A DNA stretch of 64,000 nt. Origin: Oxalobacteraceae bacterium (GTDB lineage Bacteria; Pseudomonadota; Gammaproteobacteria; Burkholderiales; Burkholderiaceae_D). Below are positions 16,437 through 26,104 of the stretch, piece after piece (position 1 is the stretch's first letter; every line of letters begins with the position of its first letter). Under the pieces are notes generated by a model. It made no database searches, was not told the origin of the DNA, and was given only the letters and a program-made list of their open reading frames with translations. The position numbers and the translations under genes are program-made. The stretch spans positions 1 to 64,000 of the forward strand of contig JAHFQV010000006.1 of NCBI GenBank assembly GCA_023259175.1. The letters run 5' to 3'.

Positions 16437-19126
16437 TAGCGATGCGTAAACCAGAAATCACAGCTGCCAACACGATCTACCGCAAAGACTATATCGCCCC
16501 GGGCTTTTGGGTGGACACGGTAGAAATGGGTTTTGATCTTGACCCAACTCGCACCCATGTTGCGACCCGTATGACATTGCGCCGCAATCATGCGAGCGCG
16601 GAGAAAGATATCGTCTTGTTTGGCGAAGACATCAATCTTCATCAGTTACGATTAAATGGTGTCGATCTCAAAAAGAGTGCGTATGTGCTTGCTAAAGATT
16701 GTCTTGTTATTTCGAATGTGCCAGATCAAATTACGCTGGAAATCGAAACGAGTATCGCCGCCGATAAAAATACAAGTATGTCGGGTCTTTACGTTTCCAA
16801 CGGTAATTTTTTTACCCAATGTGAAGCCGAGGGTTTTCGTAAAATCACTTACTTTCCAGATCGTCCGGATGTGATGGCGAGCTACACCGTGATGCTGCGC
16901 GGTGATAAGAAAAAATATCCGGTCTTGCTATCCAATGGCAATTTGATAGAGCATGGTGATTTGGGTGATGGTCGTCATTATGCAAAATGGGAAGACCCGT
17001 TCAAAAAACCTGCCTACTTGTTCGCCTTGGTCGCAGGTAAGTTGGTGTGCCAGGAAGAAAAATATCAATTGAAATCCGGTCGCAAAGTTTTGCTCCAAGT
17101 GTGGGTGGAAGAGGGTAATCTCGACAAGACGCAATATGCGATGGATTCCTTAAAAAACAGTATTCGTTGGGACGAAGAACGCTTTGGTTTGGAATTAGAT
17201 TTAGATCGTTTTATGATCGTCGCTACCAGTGATTTTAATATGGGTGCGATGGAAAATAAGGGGCTGAATATTTTCAATACCAAGTACGTACTCGCCAATG
17301 CCCGCGTCGCGACCGACAGTGATTATGCGGGGATAGAATCGGTCGTCGGGCACGAATATTTTCATAACTGGACGGGTAATCGCGTCACTTGTCGCGACTG
17401 GTTTCAGTTGTCCTTGAAAGAGGGTTTGACGGTGTTTCGTGATCAGGAATTTTCGGGCGATTTGGTGGGCAATGCGACCGGGCGTGCCGTGAAACGGATT
17501 GAAGATGTGCGTGTTTTGCGCCAACTACAATTCTCAGAAGATGCCGGCCCGATGTCACATCCAGTGCGCCCCGACTCCTTTGTTGAGATCAATAATTTTT
17601 ACACTGTGACCGTGTACGAAAAAGGTGCAGAAGTGGTCAGGATGTACTACACCTTGCTGGGCCATGATGGCTTTCGTAAAGGCATGGATTTGTATTTTCA
17701 GCGGCACGATGGGCAGGCGGTTACTTGCGATGATTTTCGGGCTGCGATGGCGGACGCAAATGAGCGGGATTTGACGCAGTTTGAACGTTGGTATAGTCAG
17801 GCCGGTACCCCACGACTGCATGCAGAAACACACTACGACGCGAATGCGCAAACTTTGGATTTGGTGTTGACCCAATCCTGCCCTAAGACCGCGGGACAAG
17901 ATCAGAAATTACCGTTTCATATTCCGGTTGCAGTCGGTTTGATCGATGCTCAAGGCAAAGAAATCGCTTTGAAATTAGACGGTGAGCAGGGCAAACACCC
18001 CGTCAATTCGGCCGTGCTGGAATTGACCGAGACACGCCAAAGTTTTCGCTTTGTTGAACTTGCCAGTGAACCGGTGCCGTCCTTATTGCGCAATTTTTCC
18101 GCCCCCGTTATTTTGGACTACGACTACAGTGATGAGCAATTAGCCCATTTGCTGGCCCACGATACCGATCCTTTTTGTCGTTGGGAAGCGGGACAACGTT
18201 TAGCGATGCGTCGCTTGTTAAATTTGGTGAGTGCAGTGCAATCGGGCTCAGTTTTGGAACTCGATTCTTTATTCATCAATGCCTTGCGCAAGACTTTAAT
18301 GGATACCCAACTTGACCCCGCATTTCGTGAATTAGTCATGACTTTGCCATCGGAAGTGATGCTGGCCGAAGCGATGACGATTGCCGATCCGCAAAGCATA
18401 CATACGGCACGCCAATTTGTGCGTGCGACATTGGCACAGCATTTAAAATCGGATTTAATCGAGATTTATCAAGACAATTTGAGCACAGGCCCATATCGTC
18501 CAGATGCGGAATCGGCAGGCAAGCGCGCTTTGAAAAATTGTGCGCTGCTTTATTTGGTCGAATGGCCGGATGCCACAAGCTATGATTTGGCCTACACGCA
18601 ATACCAAGAAGCTGAAAACATGACGGATCGCATGGCGGCATTGACGGCGATGTTACATTGTTCTAGCGCGCTGGAACCCGCTCATCAAAAAACCCGTGCG
18701 GAAGTTTTGGCACATTTTTATCAAGAGTTTGAAGACGAAGCCTTGGTGATTGATAAATGGTTTAGTTTGCAAGCGAGCGCGCCTTCGGTGAATGTGTCGC
18801 AAATTCGTGCCTTGATGAAGCACAAGGCGTTTAGTTTGAGCAATCCAAATCGCGCACGTAGTTTGATTTTTGCGTTTTGCAATGGCAATCCCGCACGCTT
18901 TCATGCGCAAGATGGTAGTGCTTATGGGTTTTGGGCGGACTGTGTGATCGCGCTAAATAAACTCAATCCGCAAGTCGCCGCTCGTTTGGCGCGCAGCTTG
19001 GATCGATGGATCAAGTACCCAATGGCCCAGCAAGAACAGATGAAGGCCGCATTGGAAAAAGTGGCAGCGACTCCGCGCTTATCGAAAGACGTATTGGAAG
19101 TCGTGACTAAAGCCTTGGCGGCCTGA
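16430..19126 (+). CDS. pepN: Aminopeptidase N
   Basis: Zinc metallo-aminopeptidase of family M1, removing N-terminal residues from peptides in the cytoplasm. 898 residues (E. coli 870). The exopeptidase motif GAMEN is at about 270 (MGAMENKGLNIF), the zinc site is H308-E-Y-F-H312 with E331, and a Tyr of VYEKGAEVVRMYY follows. The DUF3458 Ig-like and C-terminal helical domains are complete. The start is uncertain: ATG 16430 lies inside a heptamer repeat with no Shine-Dalgarno, and ATG 16442 (MRKPE) is an alternative. Confidence 0.95.
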   Translation: MTLAMRKPEITAANTIYRKDYIAPGFWVDTVEMGFDLDPTRTHVATRMTLRRNHASAEKDIVLFGEDINLHQLRLNGVDLKKSAYVLAKDCLVISNVPDQITLEIETSIAADKNTSMSGLYVSNGNFFTQCEAEGFRKITYFPDRPDVMASYTVMLRGDKKKYPVLLSNGNLIEHGDLGDGRHYAKWEDPFKKPAYLFALVAGKLVCQEEKYQLKSGRKVLLQVWVEEGNLDKTQYAMDSLKNSIRWDEERFGLELDLDRFMIVATSDFNMGAMENKGLNIFNTKYVLANARVATDSDYAGIESVVGHEYFHNWTGNRVTCRDWFQLSLKEGLTVFRDQEFSGDLVGNATGRAVKRIEDVRVLRQLQFSEDAGPMSHPVRPDSFVEINNFYTVTVYEKGAEVVRMYYTLLGHDGFRKGMDLYFQRHDGQAVTCDDFRAAMADANERDLTQFERWYSQAGTPRLHAETHYDANAQTLDLVLTQSCPKTAGQDQKLPFHIPVAVGLIDAQGKEIALKLDGEQGKHPVNSAVLELTETRQSFRFVELASEPVPSLLRNFSAPVILDYDYSDEQLAHLLAHDTDPFCRWEAGQRLAMRRLLNLVSAVQSGSVLELDSLFINALRKTLMDTQLDPAFRELVMTLPSEVMLAEAMTIADPQSIHTARQFVRATLAQHLKSDLIEIYQDNLSTGPYRPDAESAGKRALKNCALLYLVEWPDATSYDLAYTQYQEAENMTDRMAALTAMLHCSSALEPAHQKTRAEVLAHFYQEFEDEALVIDKWFSLQASAPSVNVSQIRALMKHKAFSLSNPNRARSLIFAFCNGNPARFHAQDGSAYGFWADCVIALNKLNPQVAARLARSLDRWIKYPMAQQEQMKAALEKVAATPRLSKDVLEVVTKALAA

Positions 19127-19200
19127 AATCGCTACTCTGAACTTTAGTAGTGAGATTTTAATGAGATTTTTATTTTTGTGTTTTTAACAGAAGGAAGACT

Positions 19201-20205
19201 ATGAAACGTATTAGCCTGACCCGATTTTTGGTTGAAGAGCAAAGGCTCAATAATAATATACCCGCCGAATTGCGGCTCTTGATTGAAGTGGTCGCTCGGG
19301 CCTGTAAGACGATTAGTCATGCCGTGGGTAAGGGGGCTTTGGGTGAGGTGTTAGGCACGGCTCATAGCGAAAACGTGCAAGGTGAAGTGCAGAAAAAATT
19401 GGACATTTTGTCGAATGAGATTTTGCTCGAAGCGAATGAATGGGGCGGTCATTTGGCGGCGATGGCATCGGAAGAAATGGAAACCATACACCTGATTCCG
19501 AATCGCTATCCGCAAGGCGAATACATGCTTTTGTTTGACCCATTGGATGGCTCAAGCAATATTGATGTCAACGTTTCTATCGGCACCATTTTCTCGGTGC
19601 TTAAAGCCGCTGACGGCATGACGACCCCCACGGAACAGGATTTTTTGCAAAAAGGCTGTCAGCAAGTCGCAGCGGGTTATGCAATTTACGGCCCACAAAC
19701 CATGTTGATTTTCACGACAGGTAATGGGGTCAATTGCTTTACCTTGGATCGCGAAATGGGATCATGGGTGCTGACGGAACGCAATATTCAAATCCCTGCT
19801 GATACTCAAGAATTTGCCATCAATATGTCAAATGTGCGCCATTGGTATCCTCCGGTCACGCGCTATGTGAATGATATGTTGGCCGGTAAAGAAGGTCCGC
19901 TCGGTAAGAATTTTAATATGCGTTGGATTGCTTCTATGGTCGCAGATGTGCATCGTATTTTGCATCGCGGCGGCATATTTATGTATCCAGCCGATAAACG
20001 CGAACCGGACAAGCCTGGCAAGCTGCGTTTGATGTATGAAGCTAATCCTATGTCGATGATCGTCGAGCAAGCGGGTGGTGCTTCGACCGATGGCAAACAA
20101 CGTATGCTCGACATTCAGCCCACCGCCTTACATCAACGCGTGCCGGTATTTTTAGGATCGAAAAACGCAGTTGAAGTGGCGACGCGTTACCATCACGAAG
20201 ATTGA
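19201..20205 (+). CDS. fbp: Fructose-1,6-bisphosphatase class I
   Basis: Gluconeogenic hydrolysis of fructose 1,6-bisphosphate to fructose 6-phosphate. 334 residues (E. coli 332). Signature motifs: metal site [23 protein letters not shown] (given here as family core [10 protein letters not shown]), the sugar-phosphate loop [14 protein letters not shown], and [20 protein letters not shown] precedes the ATG. It follows pepN by 74 bp on the same strand; glsA follows 14 bp on, so fbp-glsA is an operon. Confidence 0.96.
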   Translation: MKRISLTRFLVEEQRLNNNIPAELRLLIEVVARACKTISHAVGKGALGEVLGTAHSENVQGEVQKKLDILSNEILLEANEWGGHLAAMASEEMETIHLIPNRYPQGEYMLLFDPLDGSSNIDVNVSIGTIFSVLKAADGMTTPTEQDFLQKGCQQVAAGYAIYGPQTMLIFTTGNGVNCFTLDREMGSWVLTERNIQIPADTQEFAINMSNVRHWYPPVTRYVNDMLAGKEGPLGKNFNMRWIASMVADVHRILHRGGIFMYPADKREPDKPGKLRLMYEANPMSMIVEQAGGASTDGKQRMLDIQPTALHQRVPVFLGSKNAVEVATRYHHED

Positions 20206-20219
20206 TCATCTAAAACGCT

Positions 20220-21140
20220 ATGGCCATCGACTATCAAGCCATTCTAGAGACGATTTATCAGGAAGTGCAGCCACTCTTATCGCAAGGGCGGGTGGCTAGG
20301 TATATTCCTGAACTATCGAAAGTCTCTGCGCAGCATTTTGGGATGGCGGTGTTTTGCTTAGATGGGCGACGGTTTACGGTCGGTGATGCGCAAACAAAAT
20401 TTTCTACGCAAAGCGTCACCAAATTATTTGCCTTGTCGCTCGCCTTTGAACGAGAAGGCGATGCGATTTGGGAGCGCGTAGGACGTGAACCTTCGGGCAA
20501 TCCTTTCAATTCACTCTCGCAATTGGAGTACGAACGCGGTATTCCGCGCAATCCTTTTATTAATGCTGGCGCCTTGGTCATCAACGATATTTTGGCGCAG
20601 CGTTTTGCACAAGCCGATATGGCGGTTTTGCAGTTTATGCGGGTGTTGGCGGACGATCAAAAAATCGATTTTGATCGTGATGTCGCGCTTTCCGAACAGC
20701 GTCATGCGCATCGCAATACCGCCATTGCGCATTTGATGAAAGACTTTGGTAATCTGCGTAATCCCGTCGACGTGGTGATTGCAAGTTACTGTCGCCAATG
20801 TGCAATCACGATGAGTTGCGAAGAGCTTGCAAAAGCAGGCAGCTTCCTCGCCAATCATGGCAGTATCCCTTGGAATGGAACCCAGATACTCGACTATAGT
20901 TCAGCCAAACGGCTGAGCGCCTTGATGCTGACCTGCGGTACTTATGACGTTGCAGGCGACTTCGCTTTTCGCGTTGGCTTACCCGCCAAGAGCGGCGTAG
21001 GTGGCGGGATTTTAGCGTTGGTACCCGGCGAATTAACCGTTGTGGTGTGGTCACCCGGTCTCGACGCAGCAGGCAATTCACTGGCGGGCGTGATGGCTTT
21101 GGAGCGGTTTACGACCTTGACGGGACGCTCGATTTTCTAA
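20220..21140 (+). CDS. glsA: Glutaminase
   Basis: Serine-dependent beta-lactamase-fold glutaminase converting glutamine to glutamate and ammonia. 306 residues, as in E. coli YneH (308). The catalytic S-x-x-K is S65-V-T-K68. Other motifs: GRVARYIPELSKV, EPSGNPFNSL, PRNPFINAGALV, and GLPAKSGVGGGI. It starts 14 bp after fbp. Its stop and that of the convergent downstream gene are one base apart, with no terminator between. Confidence 0.94.
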   Translation: MAIDYQAILETIYQEVQPLLSQGRVARYIPELSKVSAQHFGMAVFCLDGRRFTVGDAQTKFSTQSVTKLFALSLAFEREGDAIWERVGREPSGNPFNSLSQLEYERGIPRNPFINAGALVINDILAQRFAQADMAVLQFMRVLADDQKIDFDRDVALSEQRHAHRNTAIAHLMKDFGNLRNPVDVVIASYCRQCAITMSCEELAKAGSFLANHGSIPWNGTQILDYSSAKRLSALMLTCGTYDVAGDFAFRVGLPAKSGVGGGILALVPGELTVVVWSPGLDAAGNSLAGVMALERFTTLTGRSIF

Positions 21141-21141
21141 A

Positions 21142-21573
21142 TTACGCCAAATTCTTTGCTAAAAATTCGCGCTTGAGCTTGTGATAGCGATAGGTTCCGT
21201 GACACGCCTGTGCGTAAAGCGTCATGAAGATGAGCGAAAACAGGGCGCCGGAAAAAGAACCGGTTTGAGCGATTATTAGGATTTTACTCGCCACAAAATA
21301 GATCAGCATCGCTGAGGAACAAGCGCGGCTTTTTTTGTAGATGCCATAAGTTAAAGCAATAATCAAGGCGACATCTAATAGTTGCCAAGCGGAGAAGCCA
21401 ATGATCGAGTGACCTGAAATCGCAATTAAGCTTACGATCAGTGTCACTGACGCTGAAAAAATGCCGGCAATCCAACCGTACTTGATATGTTTTAGCACCT
21501 CATCTGGTGCTTCGAAGTTTTCTTTTTCGGGGACGTAGTCGCCGGTCGGCGCTAAGTAAGGATTGTTGTCCAT
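21142..21573 (-). CDS. Small multi-pass membrane protein, function unknown
   Basis: 143 residues. A short polar N-terminus with the motif NPYLAP, seen at the start of several uncharacterised membrane proteins, precedes about four hydrophobic helices (GWIAGIFSASVTLIVSLIAI, FSAWQLLDVALIIALTYGIY, SSAMLIYFVASKILIIA, FSGALFSLIFMTLYAQ) and a basic C-terminus. The longer in-frame extension upstream is polar and basic and is not favoured. No function can be assigned. Divergent from ilvD. Confidence 0.65.
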   Translation of the reverse strand: MDNNPYLAPTGDYVPEKENFEAPDEVLKHIKYGWIAGIFSASVTLIVSLIAISGHSIIGFSAWQLLDVALIIALTYGIYKKSRACSSAMLIYFVASKILIIAQTGSFSGALFSLIFMTLYAQACHGTYRYHKLKREFLAKNLA

Positions 21574-21686
21574 GGTTTGATTTTTCGCCTTGTGGATGGT
21601 CTTGTTGATGTCTTGTGCTGTTTTTGTGCTATTTTTCCACAAAGTATCACGCGACAAAAATCTTGTCAAAATAGACGCTCATTTCA

Positions 21687-21719
21687 AGATTATTTCTAGA
21701 TTATTTCTAGATCATTTCG
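21687..21719. repeat. Tandem repeat upstream of ilvD (3 x 11 bp)
   Basis: AGATTATTTCT, AGATTATTTCT, AGATCATTTCG in the gap between the divergent small membrane protein and ilvD genes, about 107 bp before the ilvD ATG. Each unit is about one helical turn, so a protein could bind the same face repeatedly. Confidence 0.85.
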
Positions 21720-21825
21720 GCAACATATATTTTTATCGACCTAAAGACTCACTAAATTTATATTTGACGTATCTATTGGCCTGCTGCATGCTAAGTTGAA
21801 TTCTCATCCTCACTGAAAGCCCATC

Positions 21826-23712
21826 ATGCCCGAATACCGTTCCCGTACCACCACCCATGGCCGCAATATGGCGGGCGCCCGCGCTCTATGGCGCGCAACG
21901 GGCATGAAGGATGGCGATTTCGATAAACCCATCATCGCGGTCGTCAATTCCTTCACCCAATTCGTCCCCGGCCATGTGCATCTGAAAGACTTGGGGCAAA
22001 TGGTGGCGCGTGAAATTGAAGCGGCGGGCGGTGTCGCCAAAGAATTTAATACGATTGCGGTGGATGACGGCATCGCCATGGGCCATGGCGGCATGTTGTA
22101 TTCGCTGCCTTCGCGTGAATTGATCGCCGATTCGGTGGAATACATGGTCAACGCGCATTGCGCCGATGCCATGGTGTGCATCTCCAATTGCGACAAAATC
22201 ACCCCCGGCATGTTGATGGCGGCGATGCGTTTGAATATTCCCGTGGTTTTTGTTTCGGGTGGGCCGATGGAAGCGGGCAAGGTGATAGAGACGCTGCATC
22301 CTAAGCAAGCTGGCGAGCAAGTGATTTCAAAAATCATGAAAATCGATTTAGTCGATGCCATGATTAAAGCCGGCGACAGCAAAGTGAGTGATGAAGAAAT
22401 GGGGCGCATAGAACGCTCTGCCTGCCCTACCTGCGGTTCTTGCTCGGGCATGTTCACCGCCAATTCGATGAACTGTTTAACGGAAGCTCTGGGCTTGGCT
22501 TTGCCCGGCAATGGCACCATTTTGGCCACCCATGCCGACCGCAAAGAATTGTTCTTGCGTGCTGGTAGACTCATCGTCGATTTAGCCAAGCGCCATTACG
22601 AACAAGACGACTACCAGGTATTACCACGCACCATCGCGAACAAAGCCAGCTTTGAAAATGCGATGGCATTGGACGTTTCTATGGGCGGCTCCACCAACAC
22701 GGTATTGCACTTATTGGCCGCAGCACATGAAGCGGGAGTCGATTTTAAAATGGCCGACATCGACCGCATCTCGCGCAAAGTTCCCTGCCTGTGCAAAGTT
22801 GCGCCGATGACTGACAAATACCATATCGAAGACGTGCATAGGGCCGGCGGCATCATCGCCATTTTGGGCGAATTGGCACGCGCTGGTTTGTTCGACACCA
22901 GCCGTCCCACCATCCACAGCAGCGATTTTGCTGCAGCGATTGCGCACAACGATATTGCCGTCAGCGATGATGCTAGCGTCAGAAAGCTTTTCATGGCCGC
23001 ACCGGGCGGTGTACCGACTCAAACCGCTTTCTCGCAAGACCGTCGTTTCGATAGCTTAGATACCGACCGCAGCGAAGGCTGTATTCGCGATTATCAGCAT
23101 GCCTATTCTAAAGACGGTGGCCTCGCGGTTTTGTATGGCAATCTGGCAGAAAACGGCTGCATCGTTAAAACGGCCGGGGTCGATGAAAGCATACTCACTT
23201 TCACTGGCAAGGCGCGCGTGTTTGAAAGCCAGGACGATGCGGTCGCCGCCATTTTGGGTGACACCGTACACGAAGGCGATGTCGTTATCATTCGCTACGA
23301 AGGCCCCAAAGGCGGCCCCGGCATGCAAGAGATGTTGTACCCCACCTCTTACATCAAATCTAAAGGCTTGGGCAAAGCTTGTGCCTTATTCACCGATGGA
23401 CGCTTCTCTGGCGGCTCCTCCGGCCTGGTCATCGGCCACGCCTCACCCGAAGCCGCAGAAGGCGGCGCGATTGGTTTGGTAGAGGAAGGCGACCGCATCC
23501 ACATCGACATCCCCAATCGTAGCATACGCTTAGACATCAGCGATGAGGCACTGGCAGTTCGCCGTTTAGAGATGGACGCCAAAGGGCCGCTGGCATGGCA
23601 ACCAGCCAACCGCGAACGTTACGTATCACAAGCCCTACAAGCCTACGCAGCACTGGCGACCTCGGCAGACCGTGGGGCGGTGCGGGATATTTCGCAGTTG
23701 CGTAGGAAGTAG
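21826..23712 (+). CDS. ilvD: Dihydroxy-acid dehydratase
   Basis: Iron-sulfur enzyme removing water from 2,3-dihydroxy-isovalerate and -methylvalerate in valine and isoleucine synthesis. 628 residues (E. coli 616). Motifs: [33 protein letters not shown], the cluster-binding [12 protein letters not shown] and [18 protein letters not shown], and late [22 protein letters not shown] ahead of the ATG is only a weak ribosome site. No leader peptide or attenuator is evident upstream. Confidence 0.97.
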   Translation: MPEYRSRTTTHGRNMAGARALWRATGMKDGDFDKPIIAVVNSFTQFVPGHVHLKDLGQMVAREIEAAGGVAKEFNTIAVDDGIAMGHGGMLYSLPSRELIADSVEYMVNAHCADAMVCISNCDKITPGMLMAAMRLNIPVVFVSGGPMEAGKVIETLHPKQAGEQVISKIMKIDLVDAMIKAGDSKVSDEEMGRIERSACPTCGSCSGMFTANSMNCLTEALGLALPGNGTILATHADRKELFLRAGRLIVDLAKRHYEQDDYQVLPRTIANKASFENAMALDVSMGGSTNTVLHLLAAAHEAGVDFKMADIDRISRKVPCLCKVAPMTDKYHIEDVHRAGGIIAILGELARAGLFDTSRPTIHSSDFAAAIAHNDIAVSDDASVRKLFMAAPGGVPTQTAFSQDRRFDSLDTDRSEGCIRDYQHAYSKDGGLAVLYGNLAENGCIVKTAGVDESILTFTGKARVFESQDDAVAAILGDTVHEGDVVIIRYEGPKGGPGMQEMLYPTSYIKSKGLGKACALFTDGRFSGGSSGLVIGHASPEAAEGGAIGLVEEGDRIHIDIPNRSIRLDISDEALAVRRLEMDAKGPLAWQPANRERYVSQALQAYAALATSADRGAVRDISQLRRK

Positions 23713-23761
23713 GCTAAGATGAGTAAAATTCGTCCGTCCTAGTAAACCCCAAAAGCAAAAA

Positions 23762-24217
23762 ATGCAAATCAAACTTGATCCATTATGCGGCTCTGAAATC
23801 CGGGCTCTTCTCGAAGAGCATGTCCGCAATATGTACGAAGTGTCGCCCCCCGATAGCGTGCATGTGCTGGATTTGGCAGCCCTACAACAGCCTGAAATTT
23901 CATTTTGGACGTTGTGGTCAGGCGAGGAATTAATGGGCTGTGGTGCCTTGAAAGAACTGAGCCCTGAGCACGCAGAAATCAAGTCCATGCGAACGGCTAC
24001 CGCGCATAGACGTAAGGGCGTGGCGGAGCAGATGCTCAAACATCTGCTTACCGTGGCAACGCAGCGGGCGTATAAAAGACTAAGTTTGGAAACCGGAGCG
24101 CAAGATTTTTTTAAGCCAGCACGGCGCTTATATGCACGCTTTGGTTTTGCCGATTGCCCAGCGTTCGAAGGCTACGTGGAAGACCCGCATAGCGTTTTCA
24201 TGACAAAAATTTTGTAG
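23762..24217 (+). CDS. GNAT-family N-acetyltransferase
   Basis: 151-residue acetyl-CoA-dependent acetyltransferase of unknown substrate. Motif A, KSMRTATAHRRKGVAEQMLKHLL (positions about 78-100), holds the pyrophosphate-binding R-R-K-G-V-A; motif B is the C-terminal LYARFGFADCPAFEGY. It resembles the YsnE/PhnO-like small GNATs. Same strand as ilvD, 49 bp downstream, and followed by a 10-bp hairpin. Confidence 0.85.
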   Translation: MQIKLDPLCGSEIRALLEEHVRNMYEVSPPDSVHVLDLAALQQPEISFWTLWSGEELMGCGALKELSPEHAEIKSMRTATAHRRKGVAEQMLKHLLTVATQRAYKRLSLETGAQDFFKPARRLYARFGFADCPAFEGYVEDPHSVFMTKIL

Positions 24218-24240
24218 GTGATAGATATCGCGAATTTGTG

Positions 24241-24263
24241 CGGGATACGCAATGCGTATCCCG
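24241..24263. terminator. Perfect 10-bp hairpin between convergent genes
   Basis: CGGGATACGC, loop AAT, GCGTATCCCG. It lies between the convergent GNAT and DUF2167 genes. The stem is strong but no T-run follows on either strand, so it may protect 3' ends rather than terminate by the intrinsic route. Confidence 0.6.
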
Positions 24264-24304
24264 AAAATATTGCCCTAGTGACCGTTAGGACTTTTCATGA
24301 ACCA

Positions 24305-25192
24305 TCACGATTCCGTCTTCTTAAAAAATTTCGCAATACCGGCTGCGGCGGCGGCGAGGCCGACGAAAATTAATTTCTTGGCTGCGAGTAGGATGGCGAA
24401 TAATTTCCCGAAAAATCCTAATTTTGCGGCGACTCCACCGGCGACCAAAGCGGCTAAACCATATTCGGCGACCTTGTCTGTGTTCGAATTAAAATCACTA
24501 TAGCGGTTCCCATCATTGAATTCGGTGAAGGCGACCACGGATTTCATTTCCTGTTTGATTTCTGTGATTTGTTTCATGCCGGCGACGGCATTGAGCACTA
24601 GAACACCCTTGCGACCCAAGACGCGAATATTGTAGTTCAGTGAGTTTTCTGTGCTACCCGTGGAAAATTCTTTTGCCCAATAATATTTGTGGGTCGATTT
24701 GTCGTAACTAGGCCGCTCCGCCCAGCCGATCAAATTCATCACGCCATAGCCCTGTTTCACACGCTCTTCACTGGCGGCAGCGACTTGTTCTTTCATGTCC
24801 TTTAACAAGTCATCGTAATTGATGCTGTCAGCATCATTGTCTTTGACGTAACCGCTTTCGTCATAAGTGATGACCACGCCCCAACCTTCTGCGCTAAGTG
24901 GACTGACCTTGGTCGGAAATATCATGCCTAGCGAATTGGAGCCAGGTGGATTGCCCCACGCATCAACCAAGATTTTTTCCGCGTCTGCCGGCGCTAGATA
25001 ACGAAAATTTTCAGGCAAATTTAAGCTTGCGACACTGTTGGGTAATTCGATTTTGCCCTTCTGAAAATGGAGCATCGCGAGGAATTCAGCCTCCGTTAGC
25101 TTCTTTTCGGCGGGTTTTTCTTGGGTGAATCCCGGGGTAATTGCAAACAGTAGGCTTAATAGCGTCGTCCAAGCCGCTAGTTTTTTGAACAT
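24305..25192 (-). CDS. DUF2167 family membrane-anchored protein
   Basis: 295 residues. A signal peptide (MFKKLAAWTTLLSLLFAITPGFT, cut near 23) is followed by the DUF2167 extracytoplasmic domain, with GKIELPNSVASLNLPENFRYL, ILVDAWGNPPG, LGMIFP, GWGVVITYDESGYVKDND, IGWAERPSYD, and LNYNIRVLGRKGVLVLNAV. Two hydrophobic helices near 236-285 (a glycine/alanine hairpin) and a basic end FFKKTES anchor it in the inner membrane. Function of the family is unknown. AAAGGATC precedes the start. Confidence 0.85.
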   Translation of the reverse strand: MFKKLAAWTTLLSLLFAITPGFTQEKPAEKKLTEAEFLAMLHFQKGKIELPNSVASLNLPENFRYLAPADAEKILVDAWGNPPGSNSLGMIFPTKVSPLSAEGWGVVITYDESGYVKDNDADSINYDDLLKDMKEQVAAASEERVKQGYGVMNLIGWAERPSYDKSTHKYYWAKEFSTGSTENSLNYNIRVLGRKGVLVLNAVAGMKQITEIKQEMKSVVAFTEFNDGNRYSDFNSNTDKVAEYGLAALVAGGVAAKLGFFGKLFAILLAAKKLIFVGLAAAAAGIAKFFKKTES

Positions 25193-25373
25193 GATGATCC
25201 TTTTATGAAATTTGTTTGAGCTTAGTTCTGGTTCAAAGGAGAAAAATAGTGTCCTCGAAATAAGTTGTGTGCTACTGTATTGGAAAGATGGCTAAAAAGC
25301 AAATATCTTGTCGATTGTGTTGTCTTTGAGCTGTTGATATTAATTATTTAACTAACTTATCTTAATAAATTAA

Positions 25374-26027
25374 ATGAAATCCTATTCAAAAATTTTGGCT
25401 TTTTCTTTTCTATGTCTAGTTTCCAGTTTCGTAAACGCGACCGATATAACGCGAATATCGGTTGATCTACAGCGTCAACTTTTGGTGGATAAAACGCAAA
25501 CTCTGGTGTGTTGGATACCGCCGGAGTTGTTTTCAATGATTGGTGACGTAAAAAATGTAGAAGAAGATAAATATATTCGAAGCACCTTTAAAGGTTATTT
25601 GATGTTCGTGGTGCTCAAAGTGAATTTGCGACCCAATGGAGTAACGGCGGTGTTATCGCATTCCGATACCATTGCCTCGGTCAGTGTCCAAATTGACCAA
25701 GGCGACCTTCTCGTACCGATTGCTGATAAAGCTTTGTCTCCCGAAATAAATAGATTGGCGGGTGCGATCAGAACGTATTTTAGGAAAAGTCTTGGTTTAA
25801 TGGGCGAGTCTCTCGAAGTCGTTATTTTCCCCGACCCCGCTACTTCCTCGAAAACAGGTGCGTTGAGCGAAGGGCTCATCAAAATGCGTTTTGCTGGTGA
25901 TAAATTTGATTGGCGCTTACCACTAGGGAGTTTCCTTCCCGTCAAAGTTGATTCAAAAACGGGCGAAGAATTTCCAGGGAATTTTATTTTCAATCCCTTT
26001 ACTGGCAATTCTTTGGATCGTAAGTGA
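25374..26027 (+). CDS. Predicted exported protein, function unknown
   Basis: 217 residues. A clear Sec signal peptide (MKSYSKILAFSFLCLVSSFVNA, cut after A22) is followed by a mature domain I do not recognise. It contains two alternating beta-rich stretches (GYLMFVVLKVNLRP, VSVQIDQGDLLVPIADKALSP) and an amphipathic region (INRLAGAIRTYFRKSLGLMG). It is more A/T-rich than its neighbours. Divergent from DUF2167 and convergent with the LacI gene; a single-gene unit. Confidence 0.65.
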   Translation: MKSYSKILAFSFLCLVSSFVNATDITRISVDLQRQLLVDKTQTLVCWIPPELFSMIGDVKNVEEDKYIRSTFKGYLMFVVLKVNLRPNGVTAVLSHSDTIASVSVQIDQGDLLVPIADKALSPEINRLAGAIRTYFRKSLGLMGESLEVVIFPDPATSSKTGALSEGLIKMRFAGDKFDWRLPLGSFLPVKVDSKTGEEFPGNFIFNPFTGNSLDRK

Positions 26028-26104
26028 GATTGTTTCGGATGTGCGAAATATGACCGTATTTTGAATCTGCGATGTCAGCGCAAAACTGTCAGTGAAAAAC
26101 AGTC

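Noticed and set aside
21810-22589. 260-codon frame antisense to ilvD
   Set aside because: ilvD is certain here, and the antisense protein is low-complexity Ser/Met/Ala-rich with no recognisable domain.
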